DNA from: JAEYFP01 sp047602645
GTDB lineage: Bacteria > Bacillota > Clostridia > Lachnospirales > Lachnospiraceae
Assembly: GCA_047602645.1 (NCBI GenBank)
Contig: JASGGU010000005.1
Location: 31,751 to 95,750, forward strand
Reading direction: 5' to 3'
Length of the DNA: 64,000 nt
Positions 55,547-64,000 of the stretch are shown here, piece after piece (within the stretch, counting starts at the first letter, position 1; each line of letters opens with the position of its first letter). The notes beneath the pieces were generated by a model. It searched no databases, was not told where the DNA came from, and worked only from the letters and a program-made list of their open reading frames with translations. The position numbers and the translations under genes are program-made.

Positions 55547-56443
55547 ATGAAGATGAATAATTCCTATCCGAGAATTTTAACAGACGAAACAATCCGAGAA
55601 ACTGTTTCTCACGGCAATGATAAATATCCCTTTGAATTTTATTTGGAAGATATTTGGCAATTTGATTTTCATTGCATAGACTGGCATTGGCATCCGGAAC
55701 TTGAATTTGTTTATATCGAAAAAGGCTGTGCAACCATTTTAGCAGGTAACAATAAGTATACTTTAACTCGGGGAAATGGTATTTTTATCAATAAACAGGT
55801 TATTCACCGCTTTGAATCTTCAGAATCTACCATCATCCCTAATATAGTATTTTCGCCATTCCTGTTGGCTCCAAAAGAAAGTTTAATTTATCAAAAATAT
55901 GTACAGTCTATCCTATCTTCTTCCATAGACTGCCAGATATTCACTCCGGATATTTACTGGCAAAAAGAAATCATCGATATTCTGAACTCGATATTTTTGT
56001 TGCAGAAGAAGGGGAACCCATGTGAAATGCAAACGGTTCAATTACTTCTCAAACTTTGGCAGATTATGTACGAGAATATGAGCACAATTTCTGCTGAGCA
56101 TAACACCAGGACAGATATCCAGGACCAGGCCAGACTGCAGATTATGCTGCAATACATTCATGAAAATTATCAAAGCAATATTACTCTTGAAAAACTTACA
56201 CAAGAAATCTCTCTTAGTAAAAGCAGCATATTGAAAATATTCAACAAATATGTTCACATGTCACCCATAGACTATGTAATACAATACAAATTAAAGCAGG
56301 CAGCACGTCTACTTGATACAACAGAAAACAATGTTTCAGCTATTGCGCAGAGTATAGGATTTGATAACGTAGGCTACTTCTGCCGTAAATTTAAAGAAGT
56401 ATTCAAATTGACACCCAGTCAATACCGAAAATCTAAACACTAA
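55547..56443 (+). CDS. AraC family regulator with cupin domain
   Basis: A 298-residue regulator: N-terminal cupin (DWHWHPELEFVYIEKGCATI, residues ~45-110) and C-terminal AraC helix-turn-helix pair (LEKLTQEISLSKSSILKIF, VSAIAQSIGFDNVGYFCRKF). Typical of sugar-responsive AraC proteins in Clostridia. GAGGTG site. It is divergent from the MFS transporter gene and very likely controls it. Confidence 0.9.
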   Translation: MKMNNSYPRILTDETIRETVSHGNDKYPFEFYLEDIWQFDFHCIDWHWHPELEFVYIEKGCATILAGNNKYTLTRGNGIFINKQVIHRFESSESTIIPNIVFSPFLLAPKESLIYQKYVQSILSSSIDCQIFTPDIYWQKEIIDILNSIFLLQKKGNPCEMQTVQLLLKLWQIMYENMSTISAEHNTRTDIQDQARLQIMLQYIHENYQSNITLEKLTQEISLSKSSILKIFNKYVHMSPIDYVIQYKLKQAARLLDTTENNVSAIAQSIGFDNVGYFCRKFKEVFKLTPSQYRKSKH

Positions 56444-56463
56444 TACACTCCCTTCAACATTCA

Positions 56464-56778
56464 CTATTTTACGCAGAAACTAAAAGCCGGTCTCATTTCT
56501 TCTATCTGTGCTCGTGATAAACCATACTTTTTCGCCAAATCACCCCAGTTTGTAGCAACAATTTCCATTATCACATCAGCATATTCCTTAGCCTTCATTT
56601 TAGAAATGCCAAATCGAGGAGCAGTTTTTATTGCAAGTTCTAAAGAAATACGATTATCCTCTTCATCTACATTTAATGATAATTCGTCACCAAAAGGTAC
56701 GGGATTCACGTCATAAAGCGGCGAAAGAATCCATCCTGTCTTTGTCAAAATAAATGTATGATTACGAAGATGATCATT
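56464..56778 (-). pseudogene. HipA C-terminal fragment
   Basis: The last ~105 residues of a HipA-type kinase: NDHLRNHTFILT (a variant of the catalytic HxxDDHxKN segment) then GWILSPLYDVNPVPFGDELS. The first two thirds are missing; upstream sequence does not continue the family. It is a different HipA subtype from the intact gene at 4857. Confidence 0.75.
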
Positions 56779-56794
56779 TATCTGTATAATTGTT

Positions 56795-56885
56795 ATCAGG
56801 AAAGGAGCAGGATGAGCTTTCCGGTGAGATTACGACATTGGAAAAGTCCATTGACGTTTACGGCGCAACTGCCTAACGAGCATTT
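56795..56885 (+). other. short coding remnant, unassigned
   Basis: An open plus-strand tail encoding KEQDELSGEITTLEKSIDVY and ending in TAA near 56877. It reads like the C-terminus of a protein, cut off at the HipA fragment. Family not recognised. Confidence 0.3.
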
Positions 56886-57018
56886 ATGTTTTTTATAATC
56901 TGTTCGATTTGTAGATCAATATTATCAGAAATATTTTTATTAAAACGGGAGCATTTTATAGTCCTGCGGTGTGTTATAAATGAAAGCGCATTTAAGAAAC
57001 AAAAGAAGGAGGTATGGC

Positions 57019-57560
57019 ATGTCGGAAAATGAAATATTCCTCAGGGATACCATGGATGCCTATGGTGATACGGTCTACCGAGTGGCGCTCTGCCGCTTAC
57101 AGAATACGTCGGACGCGGAGGATATTTTTCAGGATGTATTTCTTCTCTTATTAAAAGAAGAGAATGCCCAGCAGTGGAGTCCGGAGCATCTGAAAGCATG
57201 GCTGTTGCGGGTAACAATTAACCGTTGTCATAATACGGCGCGAAGTAGAATGCGAAGACAGACGATTTCCCTAGATGAAGTCCGCGAGTTAACGCCTGAG
57301 CTAACCGAAAGCGATCATGAGTTATGGGAAGCCCTCGGACACCTTTCCGCAAAATACAGGGTCGTTGTAATTTTATACTATGTCGAGGGTTATAGACAGA
57401 AGAAATCGCAAAGCTGGTGGAATGTCCTGTCGCGACCGTTCGTTCTCGCCTTCATCGTGCAAGGCAGAAGCTTAAAAAAATGATAGGAGGTATTTCATAT
57501 GAGGAACCCTTGCAGAGATATGATGGAAAAAATCAAAGCTCCGTCTTCATTAAAAGATAG
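57019..57560 (+). pseudogene. RNA polymerase sigma-70 (ECF) factor, frameshifted
   Basis: A sigma factor whose region 2 is intact (YRVALCRLQNTSDAEDIFQDVF) and region 4 begins normally (AKYRVVVILYYVEGYR), then shifts frame near 57395. In the alternative frame region 4 continues perfectly as EIAKLVECPVATVRSRLHRA and ends at 57560. Loss of one base explains it. Start ATG 57019 has AAGGAGG upstream. The downstream anti-sigma gene is also broken. Confidence 0.82.
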
Positions 57561-58503
57561 AGTATTGGATGCCGCATATACAGAGCAGTCCCCTGTGAGC
57601 GAAAATACCCGGCATCAGACAAGACTATGTACATTAGACACCCAGATACTAAATAAAACCGGGAGGAAAAAAGCAATGAAAAAGAGAGTTGCCATCGTTC
57701 TAGCAGCCGTTATCTCGGCTCTTAGCGTGACAGTGGCCTCGGATAGTGCTATAGCCTCTGTCGATCAGACGATAACAGAAAATGAGTTGACTGTCACAGC
57801 GGTTCAAACGCTTGGTGACAAAAAGGGGGGCTACCTGTTGTTTGACGTTAAAGCACCGGTGGGTACCACACTGTCGGAGGAAAATTGGTTTGAAGAAGTA
57901 AGCATTGAAATATAGGGAGTCGAAAACGGCGGTAATTATTCAGGAGGGTTTATGTCCGATACTGCCCAAGATGTTTCGTCCTCTGCCAGTACAAATGAGC
58001 GGTATTATGAAATCTGGCTTTCAAACACCGACCAAGCGGACTGGAATGGCAAAACGATTACTGTCACTTTCTCAAATCTTCAGGCGGATAATGGAAAACT
58101 GGATGGAAAATGGGCTTTTTCATGGGTGTTTTCCAACACCGATCAAGCACAGACATTTGAAATCAATCAGACCTATGATATTGGTGGCCATGAAGTGATT
58201 GTCAAATCTATTGAGCTTTCTCCCTTGTCGATGACAATTGACCTTGGTGGAACAGGATTAGAGCAGCTCATTGAAAATGCGGAACTTGACGAGTTAGGTA
58301 CTCTGTTTATGTCCTCCCTGATGCTGAGCGACGGGACGACCTTCCAGTCGTTTGGGGGACCCGATAGTGCAAACTGGACGAAAACTGAATATACAGGCAC
58401 CATCAGTTTCAATAAAATTCTAGATGTCGATCAGCTTACCGGAATCACGTTGAATTTCCCGGCAGAAAACACGGATAAGACTTTGACAGTTTCAATCCCA
58501 TAA
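57499..58503 (+). pseudogene. DUF4179-like anti-sigma/membrane protein with in-frame stop
   Basis: A single frame of ~334 codons interrupted by TAG at 57913-57915. The first part has a cytoplasmic start, then a membrane helix (VAIVLAAVISALSVTVASDS) and the beginning of a DUF4179-type extracytoplasmic domain; after the stop the same frame goes on for 196 codons to 58503. Such proteins hold the matching ECF sigma factor at the membrane. AGGAGG site before the ATG. Reinitiation at 57952 is conceivable but would give an unanchored domain. Confidence 0.75.
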
Positions 58504-58607
58504 AATTTACATACTCGGCAGAACAGTCTTCTATGAGCAGCGGATGCTGATAATCCGCTGCTCGTAGAGAGTTAACAATACATCCGATATATTGAGGTGT
58601 TTTTCCC

Positions 58608-59009
58608 CTACCGTAATTTTGTGTAATTGCAGTAGGGCATGACGATACCTCCTATAATATCGACTGAAAATTTGTTAGGGGGATATGCGTGTAATATACT
58701 TCCCTTTGCTTTTGCACAAATAGGGGATATTCCATGTACACTTTGAAATGCCCGGTTAAAAGAGGCCGGCGAGGTGTAGCCATATTTTAATGCAACCTCC
58801 AAAACCTTTGTATCTGCGGTTTGTATATCAAAAGCAGCCTGTGTCATTCTCCGGCGGCGAATATACTCGGATAAGGATATCGCTACACAGGAAAACATCC
58901 GCCTCAAATAGCAGGTGGAACAACACGCAATTTTAGCGGCTTCCTCGTAACAAATCTTGCCATCTAAATTTCTTTCAATATATACAATGGCATTGCTCAG
59001 ATTCTTCAA
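58608..59009 (-). pseudogene. truncated duplicate of the AraC-GyrI regulator
   Basis: 133 codons nearly identical to the DNA-binding half of the gene at 50775-51632, with one codon missing in the first helix-turn-helix (VAISLSE instead of VAGISLSE). It stops at the domain boundary; the effector-binding part is absent. If expressed it would be a DNA-binding half protein that could compete with the full regulator; loss of function is as likely. Confidence 0.8.
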
Positions 59010-59098
59010 TCATTCCATTTCTTTACCTCCGCAATAAAATCATACTATCAATAATAAATTTATTCCTCGCTTTTACTGTCCACTTTTGTAAACTTAAC
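58633..59098 (-). repeat. segmental duplication, copy B
   Basis: About 466 bases, the partner of 51244-51711. The right end runs into a GNAT gene fragment and the left end into unrelated DNA just before the DUF4179 gene, so this is the inserted copy. Confidence 0.75.
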
Positions 59099-59149
59099 AG
59101 CAAACGGCAGTGACAACTACCTTCACTGCCCAGCATCTGGCATATGCCT

Positions 59150-59303
59150 TTGTTCAATAAATATTCCTTCAAAAGACCATAAATATGGTAATCGCACCAG
59201 GTTGAAACCATCTTTCCCTGCCTGATAGTTCCTTCTTTTTTAAATCCACACTTCTCAAGTATCCGGCAGGTCGCAATATTTCTTATATCCACGTCTGTCC
59301 ATA
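59150..59303 (-). pseudogene. GNAT acetyltransferase C-terminal fragment
   Basis: Encodes the acetyl-CoA-binding C-terminal part of a RimJ-type acetyltransferase (DIRNIATCRILEKCGFKKEG, then WCDYHIYGLLKEY). The front of the gene is missing, and the tail is replaced by DNA from the duplicated AraC upstream region. Confidence 0.75.
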
Positions 59304-59535
59304 TACGCTAATGGCAGCAAGAAGCTATACCTATCCAAGCGGATTAAACGGTACGGTCGAGTTGGCCTTCGATGTTGCTAATTTTGCGCAAGTCGATACT
59401 GAATATGCAAGAGTGGTAAAAGCCGGTGCGACACCGGTATTCCCGCCCACAGACGAACCATGGGGCCAGCGGGCAAGTTATGTTGCCGACCCCGACGGAA
59501 ATTTAATCGAAATCTCATCCTTTACTAAGGAATGA
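59299..59535 (+). pseudogene. VOC/glyoxalase family C-terminal fragment
   Basis: Encodes the second half of a VOC-fold protein (GTVELAFDVANFAQVDTEY, then EPWGQRASYVADPDGNLIEI). The N-terminal beta-alpha-beta unit is missing; the fragment abuts the divergent GNAT fragment, so both were cut by one rearrangement. Confidence 0.75.
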
Positions 59536-59683
59536 GTACGATGTATCATCTGAACCACTAGGTGTGGCGGCTTTTCAAATGGGGGAGAGCCAAGCCGCCC
59601 ACCCCTGCCGACGTTTCAAACATATCTATCCGTCCTGTTCATCTTCATCCAACTGCTTTTGTATTTGCGCTTGTTTTTCTTAT

Positions 59684-60133
59684 TTAGATAAGCAAAAATG
59701 ACAGCACAATAAAACCACAAACGGTTGCTCCGATAAAAGTAACTGCTAACACAGCGATAAAATAATCCATGCCATCCTCTTTATAGCGTTCTGTGTATTG
59801 TGTATAGTTTAAAACACCGTTATACAAAACCGTTTTCACACCATTTAGTTTGAATCTCGCTTGTGCGGTTCCCTCTGGATATAGCTTCACAAACTGTAGT
59901 CTGTCAGAAGATAATACAGCTACGAAAGATATATAATGATTTTTGGTCATTTCGTGATCAACAGTAACAATGTACTCATCTTCCGCAGCATCCACTCTCA
60001 CATCGTGAACTTCATCAACATTCTCTGCTTCCAGTGGAGGCAGTGAAATACCATGACACGAAATAACGGTTTCTCCCATACTGTGAATTGCATTTCCACA
60101 AACTGGACAAACATAGAATTTTGAACGAAGCAT
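59684..60133 (-). CDS. desulfoferrodoxin-like protein with membrane tail
   Basis: A 149-residue protein beginning with a rubredoxin-like knuckle (CPVCGNAIHSMGE) and a superoxide-reductase-like beta domain (VDHEMTKNHYISFV), then a C-terminal membrane helix. In related Clostridia proteins this domain follows an XRE helix-turn-helix; here that part is absent. The usual final Cys-x-x-His iron ligands are not seen, so a working iron centre is doubtful. It may be a remnant or an altered membrane-bound sensor. Confidence 0.6.
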   Translation of the reverse strand: MLRSKFYVCPVCGNAIHSMGETVISCHGISLPPLEAENVDEVHDVRVDAAEDEYIVTVDHEMTKNHYISFVAVLSSDRLQFVKLYPEGTAQARFKLNGVKTVLYNGVLNYTQYTERYKEDGMDYFIAVLAVTFIGATVCGFIVLSFLLI

Positions 60134-60311
60134 ATTCGCTGAAACAAGTCAAGAAAAGTCTATCCCGTTGGCAGGCAGGATAGGCTATTGGGGGGCTTGT
60201 TGTTCCTATTATCTAAATAATCTACCAATAAATTCAGCCTCTATTCTTTTTACAATACCAATAATTTCTTCTCATCTGTCACGATAGGCTTATATCTATT
60301 CTGTTACTGTA

Positions 60312-60677
60312 TCAGCTTTTTTTATTTGCAGTTAACAATGCAACAATCGCTAAAATAGAATTAATCAAACACCAAATCGACCAAAGAACTAGGTCACTAT
60401 AATTTCCATATCCTGCAAATCCCATAAGTGCAGCTAAACCAAACAGAATAACAAGAGCAATATTTCCACCCTTTTTAACTGATTTTCTTGACGCAATAGA
60501 AACAATACCGCCTACAAGCATAAGAATAGCAACCATAAAACCTACAGAACCAGATGTACCACTATTTTCTTCTAATGCATTAACAATACCCGCAGCGCAG
60601 GATTGAAATGAAACTACTACAAATAAAATAATAGATAAAATTCCTGATACCAATTTCCAAGTTTTCATATGTTTCAA
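60312..60677 (-). CDS. small four-helix membrane protein
   Basis: A 121-residue protein with about four membrane helices and a Ser/Gly loop near residue 40. No family assigned. It lies 16 bases downstream of a secreted protein gene and is probably in its operon, near a Ser/Thr kinase. Role unknown. Confidence 0.7.
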   Translation of the reverse strand: MKHMKTWKLVSGILSIILFVVVSFQSCAAGIVNALEENSGTSGSVGFMVAILMLVGGIVSIASRKSVKKGGNIALVILFGLAALMGFAGYGNYSDLVLWSIWCLINSILAIVALLTANKKS

Positions 60678-60693
60678 ACCTCCCTAAATAAAT

Positions 60694-61620
60694 TTATTGT
60701 GCAGAAAATGTGATTGGATCTGAATCCGCTATTGTATCATATGTATCTACATTATAGATATGGAATTGTAATTCAATTTCATCAATGCTTTCAATTCCAT
60801 TTGCTTCTAACTCACTTGACATAATTGTTACGTCATTAATTGCTTTTTTTCCATCGTATACATTGCATGAGAAATATGGTGTCATCATAAATCCATTGAT
60901 TGACATATTATCACACTGAACCCCTATGTTTGATCCAGATGTATTCTCAACATAGAGTAAAATTGCAGTTCCCCAAAAGCTATTTTCGTCAACTGTTTTT
61001 CCAACAATTCTTATTCCACCCTCGTTGTAAAGCTCTTTTCCAGAATCATTTGGAGTTGTATCCATATTTGCATATTCTGATGTTTGAATAGTTACAGCAT
61101 CTGTATTAAATATATTCTCATATGACGCACTATCATATATATGGAAATAAACCTCAATTTGTCCTACAGAATCAATCCCCGCAGCTTTTAATTCAGAACT
61201 TGACAAATACATCGTTTCATTCGACTTCTTTCCTGCCGCGACATCTGATACAAATAAATCTGTAATCATATAATCGTTTACTATTAAAGCAGTACAGCCC
61301 ACTGTAACATCCTGACCGGAATTGTTTTCAACAAGGAGTTCTATTCCATCTCCCCAAATGGAATCTGTTGTATATTCCGTCGCTGTAATAACGATACCGT
61401 CCTGATCAACAAGAACCTGTTCCTGAATTGTTACATCTGCACTTGATACATCAGCTTCTTCTATAATACCACTATCCACTTCAGTACCAGATGCCTCATT
61501 AGCTTCAGTAGTAACAATATCTTTTGTTTCACTTGAATCTGATGAACCACTTCCCAAAGCCATCGTTGCAAATACACCTAGACAAAGTAACACTGCAATC
61601 CATTTTGTCTTCTTTTTCAT
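60694..61620 (-). CDS. exported protein with two tandem Ig-like domains
   Basis: A 308-residue protein: hydrophobic N-terminal signal or anchor (WIAVLLCLGVFATMALGSG), an acidic Ser/Thr-rich linker, then two copies of a ~105-residue beta domain. Copies share the plan IxxxxTxxxSxWGxxIxLxVEN, then SSELxAxGIxSxxxIExxFHIY. No lipobox Cys. The same kind of domain occurs in clostridial lipoproteins of unknown function. It overlaps the VanZ-like gene by 4 bases, so the two are coupled. Confidence 0.75.
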   Translation of the reverse strand: MKKKTKWIAVLLCLGVFATMALGSGSSDSSETKDIVTTEANEASGTEVDSGIIEEADVSSADVTIQEQVLVDQDGIVITATEYTTDSIWGDGIELLVENNSGQDVTVGCTALIVNDYMITDLFVSDVAAGKKSNETMYLSSSELKAAGIDSVGQIEVYFHIYDSASYENIFNTDAVTIQTSEYANMDTTPNDSGKELYNEGGIRIVGKTVDENSFWGTAILLYVENTSGSNIGVQCDNMSINGFMMTPYFSCNVYDGKKAINDVTIMSSELEANGIESIDEIELQFHIYNVDTYDTIADSDPITFSAQ

Positions 61621-62012
61621 TTTCTTCTCTCCCCTAAAAAGTATTTTTTTATAATAAGAACAGCAACTACCTCGGCTAGAAATTCAACTGCTATATCACA
61701 CAGATCAAATGTCCCTTCGGCAACAGGTGTCATTTGAAGAATTTCTAAAATTACCGAAAAAGAAAAAGCGATAAATAAAATCTTCAATACACTTGCTGTA
61801 TTATTATCTATAACAAAGAACATCGCAATAACAAATGCATATGCCCAAAGCATATCTAAGAAATAATTTCTAATAAATTTAAATATTAAATTATCTTTTA
61901 CCAAAATCTTATCATGATAATCTAATCCAAAAATAAAATCGATTCTTCTCACAAATAGGACATCTGGCGAATATAAATAGTAAATAACTGCGCCCAAGAA
62001 AATCGGGATCAC
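61617..62012 (-). CDS. VanZ/DUF2809-like membrane protein
   Basis: A 131-residue protein with about four membrane helices, ending in the VanZ-like pattern TFDLCDIAVEFLAEVVAVL. Family function is unknown apart from a role of VanZ in teicoplanin resistance. It precedes and overlaps the two-domain exported protein gene. Confidence 0.6.
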   Translation of the reverse strand: MIPIFLGAVIYYLYSPDVLFVRRIDFIFGLDYHDKILVKDNLIFKFIRNYFLDMLWAYAFVIAMFFVIDNNTASVLKILFIAFSFSVILEILQMTPVAEGTFDLCDIAVEFLAEVVAVLIIKKYFLGERRK

Positions 62013-62145
62013 AATATTTATTAAAAATCCTATTTTTGTATTTTTTTCATATTTATTCGTAATTTTTACACTTTCAACATAATTTAAGGATATTATATCA
62101 TATTACTTTTAAAGATATTATCCCCTCTATGGGGGGAATTTTAAA

Positions 62146-62607
62146 TTAATCTTGTAGCCCGCTTGTTCTTAATGGGTCAAATCCGTTCTTTTTCAATAAT
62201 TCATTCACATCTATAATACTACCTGGTTTCTCATTAAATATTATCATTAAAAGGGCATCTCTAGGGATTTTGGAATATAACTGTGGCATTTTGTATTTTT
62301 TTAGTGTTTTCTGTGTTTCCTCAGTGGTAAAATCAGCCGCATAGCATATTCGCAAAATTATATCTCTCTGTCTTGTATGTTTTTCCCCCGATAGAATTTT
62401 ATATCCATACCTCTCTGGAATATCTGCTTTTAAAAATACTTTTTGTTGTGTTAGCATTCTGGCTTTAATCAAATCTTTTACATATACACTAAATGCATCA
62501 TCTTCATCAATCAAACTGTCTTTATGATTTTTACAGAACACTTCAAAGTTTTTGGAATGTGTACTTCCTAAAATATTTTCTAACTCTTGCGTACTTTTTT
62601 CACACAT
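62146..62607 (-). CDS. helix-turn-helix protein associated with Ser/Thr kinase
   Basis: A 153-residue protein with a central XRE-like helix-turn-helix (ADIPERYGYKILSGEKHTRQ) and a C-terminal region ending in INELLKKNGF-like sequence (VNELLKKNGFDPL). Proteins of this build recur beside Ser/Thr kinases in Clostridia (recalled, not searched) and may be kinase substrates or regulators. Start ATG 62605-62607 (MCEKST) is favoured over a longer frame. Divergent from the kinase gene, 55 bases apart. Confidence 0.65.
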   Translation of the reverse strand: MCEKSTQELENILGSTHSKNFEVFCKNHKDSLIDEDDAFSVYVKDLIKARMLTQQKVFLKADIPERYGYKILSGEKHTRQRDIILRICYAADFTTEETQKTLKKYKMPQLYSKIPRDALLMIIFNEKPGSIIDVNELLKKNGFDPLRTSGLQD

Positions 62608-62662
62608 AACGGCTCCAATCTGGTATAATATAACCATCTATTTTTTGAAAGGATTTAATATC

Positions 62663-63724
62663 ATGGATTATTCAAAACGTTTATCCATATCATATTATAA
62701 AAATATAGCTGTCCTAAATGAAGAACATAAGGTGTATATAGTCCAACATCAGGAAAACAAAAAAATTTTTGTAAAGAAGAAACTCACTGTCTACAACACC
62801 AGTATATATCAACATTTACAAACCACTCCAATAGAAGGCATCCCACAAATTATAGAATTATATGAAGAAGATTCTTTTCTTACGGTTATTGAAGAATATA
62901 TCTCTGGTGAAACACTGCAAGAAAAACTCAATAAATGCTGCTTGCATGAGCGAGACATAGATTGTTACATAAAAGATCTATGTAGTATATTAATAAAGCT
63001 ACACAGTTTCAACCCACCAATAATACATAGAGATATAAAACCATCAAATATAATCATAACACCATATAATCGAGTCTTTCTTTTAGATTATAATGCAGCT
63101 AAATATTTTACAGATACAAAGTCATCTGATACCGTTTTGTTAGGAACAAAAGGATATGCGGCTCCTGAGCAATATGGTTTTGGCTCTTCAACACAGCAAA
63201 CTGATATATATGCAATCGGTATATTGTTAAAAGAGCTAATATCCTCTTTAAGCACACCGACCAATAGATTTAATAATTTAATCGTAAAATGTACACAAAT
63301 AAATCCATCCGACCGATTTTCGTCTGTTGCTGAACTACATAAAAAACTTCGCCTCAAATCACCCAATAACAGCACTAATTTTCAAATAGAATCATGGCGG
63401 GCTTTTATTCCACCTGGTTTTCGTACACGTACACCATGGAAAATAATTGTATCGTCTATAGGATACTTACTAATTTTTTGGTTATGCTTATCACTAGAGG
63501 TACGAAATGTAACAGGCATGGGACTTTGGATAGAAAGAATATTTTGTTTACTTATGTTTCTATCTATTGTATTTGCTGGTACAAACTACTTAAATATTCA
63601 AAGTATAATTCCCTTATGTCAGCACAAAAACCGTATAATACATTATTTGGGCATAATAATCCTCAATATAATGATTGTTTCAATACTAATGATTTTAATG
63701 GTTTTATTTGAAACAATTTTATAG
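62663..63724 (+). CDS. membrane-anchored Ser/Thr protein kinase
   Basis: A 353-residue Hanks-type kinase. Catalytic loop HRDIKPSN (122-129), activation segment GTKGYAAPEQYG, probable ATP-binding Lys in FVKKK (~38-40); the DFG triplet is changed to DYN (142-144), which keeps the metal-binding Asp. Three membrane helices follow at the C-terminus, with no PASTA domains. Start ATG 62663 has GAAAGGA upstream. It likely phosphorylates cytoplasmic partners such as the divergently encoded HTH protein. Confidence 0.88.
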   Translation: MDYSKRLSISYYKNIAVLNEEHKVYIVQHQENKKIFVKKKLTVYNTSIYQHLQTTPIEGIPQIIELYEEDSFLTVIEEYISGETLQEKLNKCCLHERDIDCYIKDLCSILIKLHSFNPPIIHRDIKPSNIIITPYNRVFLLDYNAAKYFTDTKSSDTVLLGTKGYAAPEQYGFGSSTQQTDIYAIGILLKELISSLSTPTNRFNNLIVKCTQINPSDRFSSVAELHKKLRLKSPNNSTNFQIESWRAFIPPGFRTRTPWKIIVSSIGYLLIFWLCLSLEVRNVTGMGLWIERIFCLLMFLSIVFAGTNYLNIQSIIPLCQHKNRIIHYLGIIILNIMIVSILMILMVLFETIL

Positions 63725-63796
63725 GGTAAAGTAATTATAACACTAAATAGCTTTTTGGACCCCTGTAAATACTTTGGACAAAAAAGTCCAAAAGTT

Positions 63797-63895
63797 TTAC
63801 GCTGTTTTCTTGTGAGCCGCATCCTCCTTCTGCCGCGGAGTCATATAGTTTTTCACCCAACTCGAAATACAGGATCTTGCTACGCCATATTTACC
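63797..63895 (-). pseudogene. IS transposase (OrfA-like) fragment
   Basis: A short helix-turn-helix piece, GKYGVARSCISSWVKNYM, then TPRQKEDAAHKKTA and a stop, typical of IS3-type OrfA proteins; an upstream stop breaks the frame. The flanking TTTTTGGACCCCTG (63752-63765) and a CTTTGGAC/GTCCAAAG hairpin near 63772-63794 resemble the end of such an element. The sequence from 63896 to 64000 shows no clear gene. Confidence 0.55.
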
Positions 63896-64000
63896 TTCTA
63901 ATATTCATCATTATAGATTGTTCAACCTTTCTCGTCCATATTTATATACTCTTCTGTTTCATTTTGCAAATCATTTTCCGTAAAATTGTCTCTCTTGAAG

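Noticed and set aside
57952..58503. Separate gene starting at 57952
   Set aside because: It is in frame with the upstream DUF4179 part across a single TAG and lacks a signal peptide, so it is the second half of one broken gene.
1..64000. CRISPR arrays, rRNA and tRNA genes, prophage
   Set aside because: No regularly spaced repeats, no conserved RNA sequences and no phage structural genes were seen by reading; a tool-based search (tRNAscan, Infernal) was not possible.

Overview
The window reads as a chromosomal stretch from a low-to-mid GC anaerobic Firmicute, most likely a gut Clostridia/Lachnospiraceae-type organism. This is inferred from gene families (DUF4317, MptD-type ECF transporters, YesMN two-component systems, DUF4179 anti-sigma/sigma pair, GapN, PfkB-type KDG kinase), from strong GGAGG ribosome binding sites and from clostridial gene arrangements. 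No rRNA, tRNA, CRISPR array or complete mobile element was seen.

Left part (1-17 kb): a pair of fused ABC transporters of the IrtAB/YbtPQ (siderophore import) type with a divergent AraC regulator; a decayed glycerate kinase; a HipBA toxin-antitoxin pair; DUF4317/DUF3006-like genes; and two paralogous energy-coupling-factor (ECF) transporters (S, T and a fused double ATPase each), separated by an AraC regulator, a small coiled protein and a WYL-ClbS/DfsB-GyrI stress-type operon. The ABC pair and both ECF operons carry the same 16-bp inverted repeat (GTTAG-N6-CTAAC) just downstream of the predicted -10 box. This suggests one shared repressor, perhaps of the DtxR/IdeR metal-sensing kind, and one common substrate class (metal, siderophore or heme).

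17-22 kb: a small HTH protein, an OmpR-type response regulator, a histidine kinase and a large FtsX-type ABC permease. The partner ATPase gene has been deleted down to about 16 recognisable codons.

22-37 kb: a carbohydrate locus. It holds a GH78 alpha-L-rhamnosidase, a three-component sugar ABC importer, a YesMN-type sensor/regulator pair, D-galactonate dehydratase, a KDPGal-type aldolase, a PfkB-type 2-keto-3-deoxy-sugar-acid kinase, an IlvD/EDD-type dehydratase and an IclR regulator with probable operators. Together these could import a glycoside, trim it, and convert aldonates to pyruvate and glyceraldehyde 3-phosphate.

37-42.5 kb: a YbaK-type deacylase, a glycosyltransferase, an HNH nuclease, a broken XRE regulator, and a MazG-like / GIY-YIG-DUF2075 helicase pair that looks like genome defence.

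42.8-49.2 kb: a visibly GC-richer segment with a 1142-residue cell-surface protein and a two-component system. 49.2-55 kb: an ABC-2 exporter with an AraC-GyrI regulator, GapN, and an MFS transporter operon with a divergent AraC regulator.

56-59.6 kb is a gene graveyard: HipA fragment, frameshifted sigma factor, DUF4179 gene with an in-frame stop, truncated duplicate of the AraC-GyrI gene, and GNAT and VOC fragments. The right end (59.7-63.7 kb) holds membrane/secreted proteins, an HTH protein and a divergent Ser/Thr kinase, then a transposase remnant.
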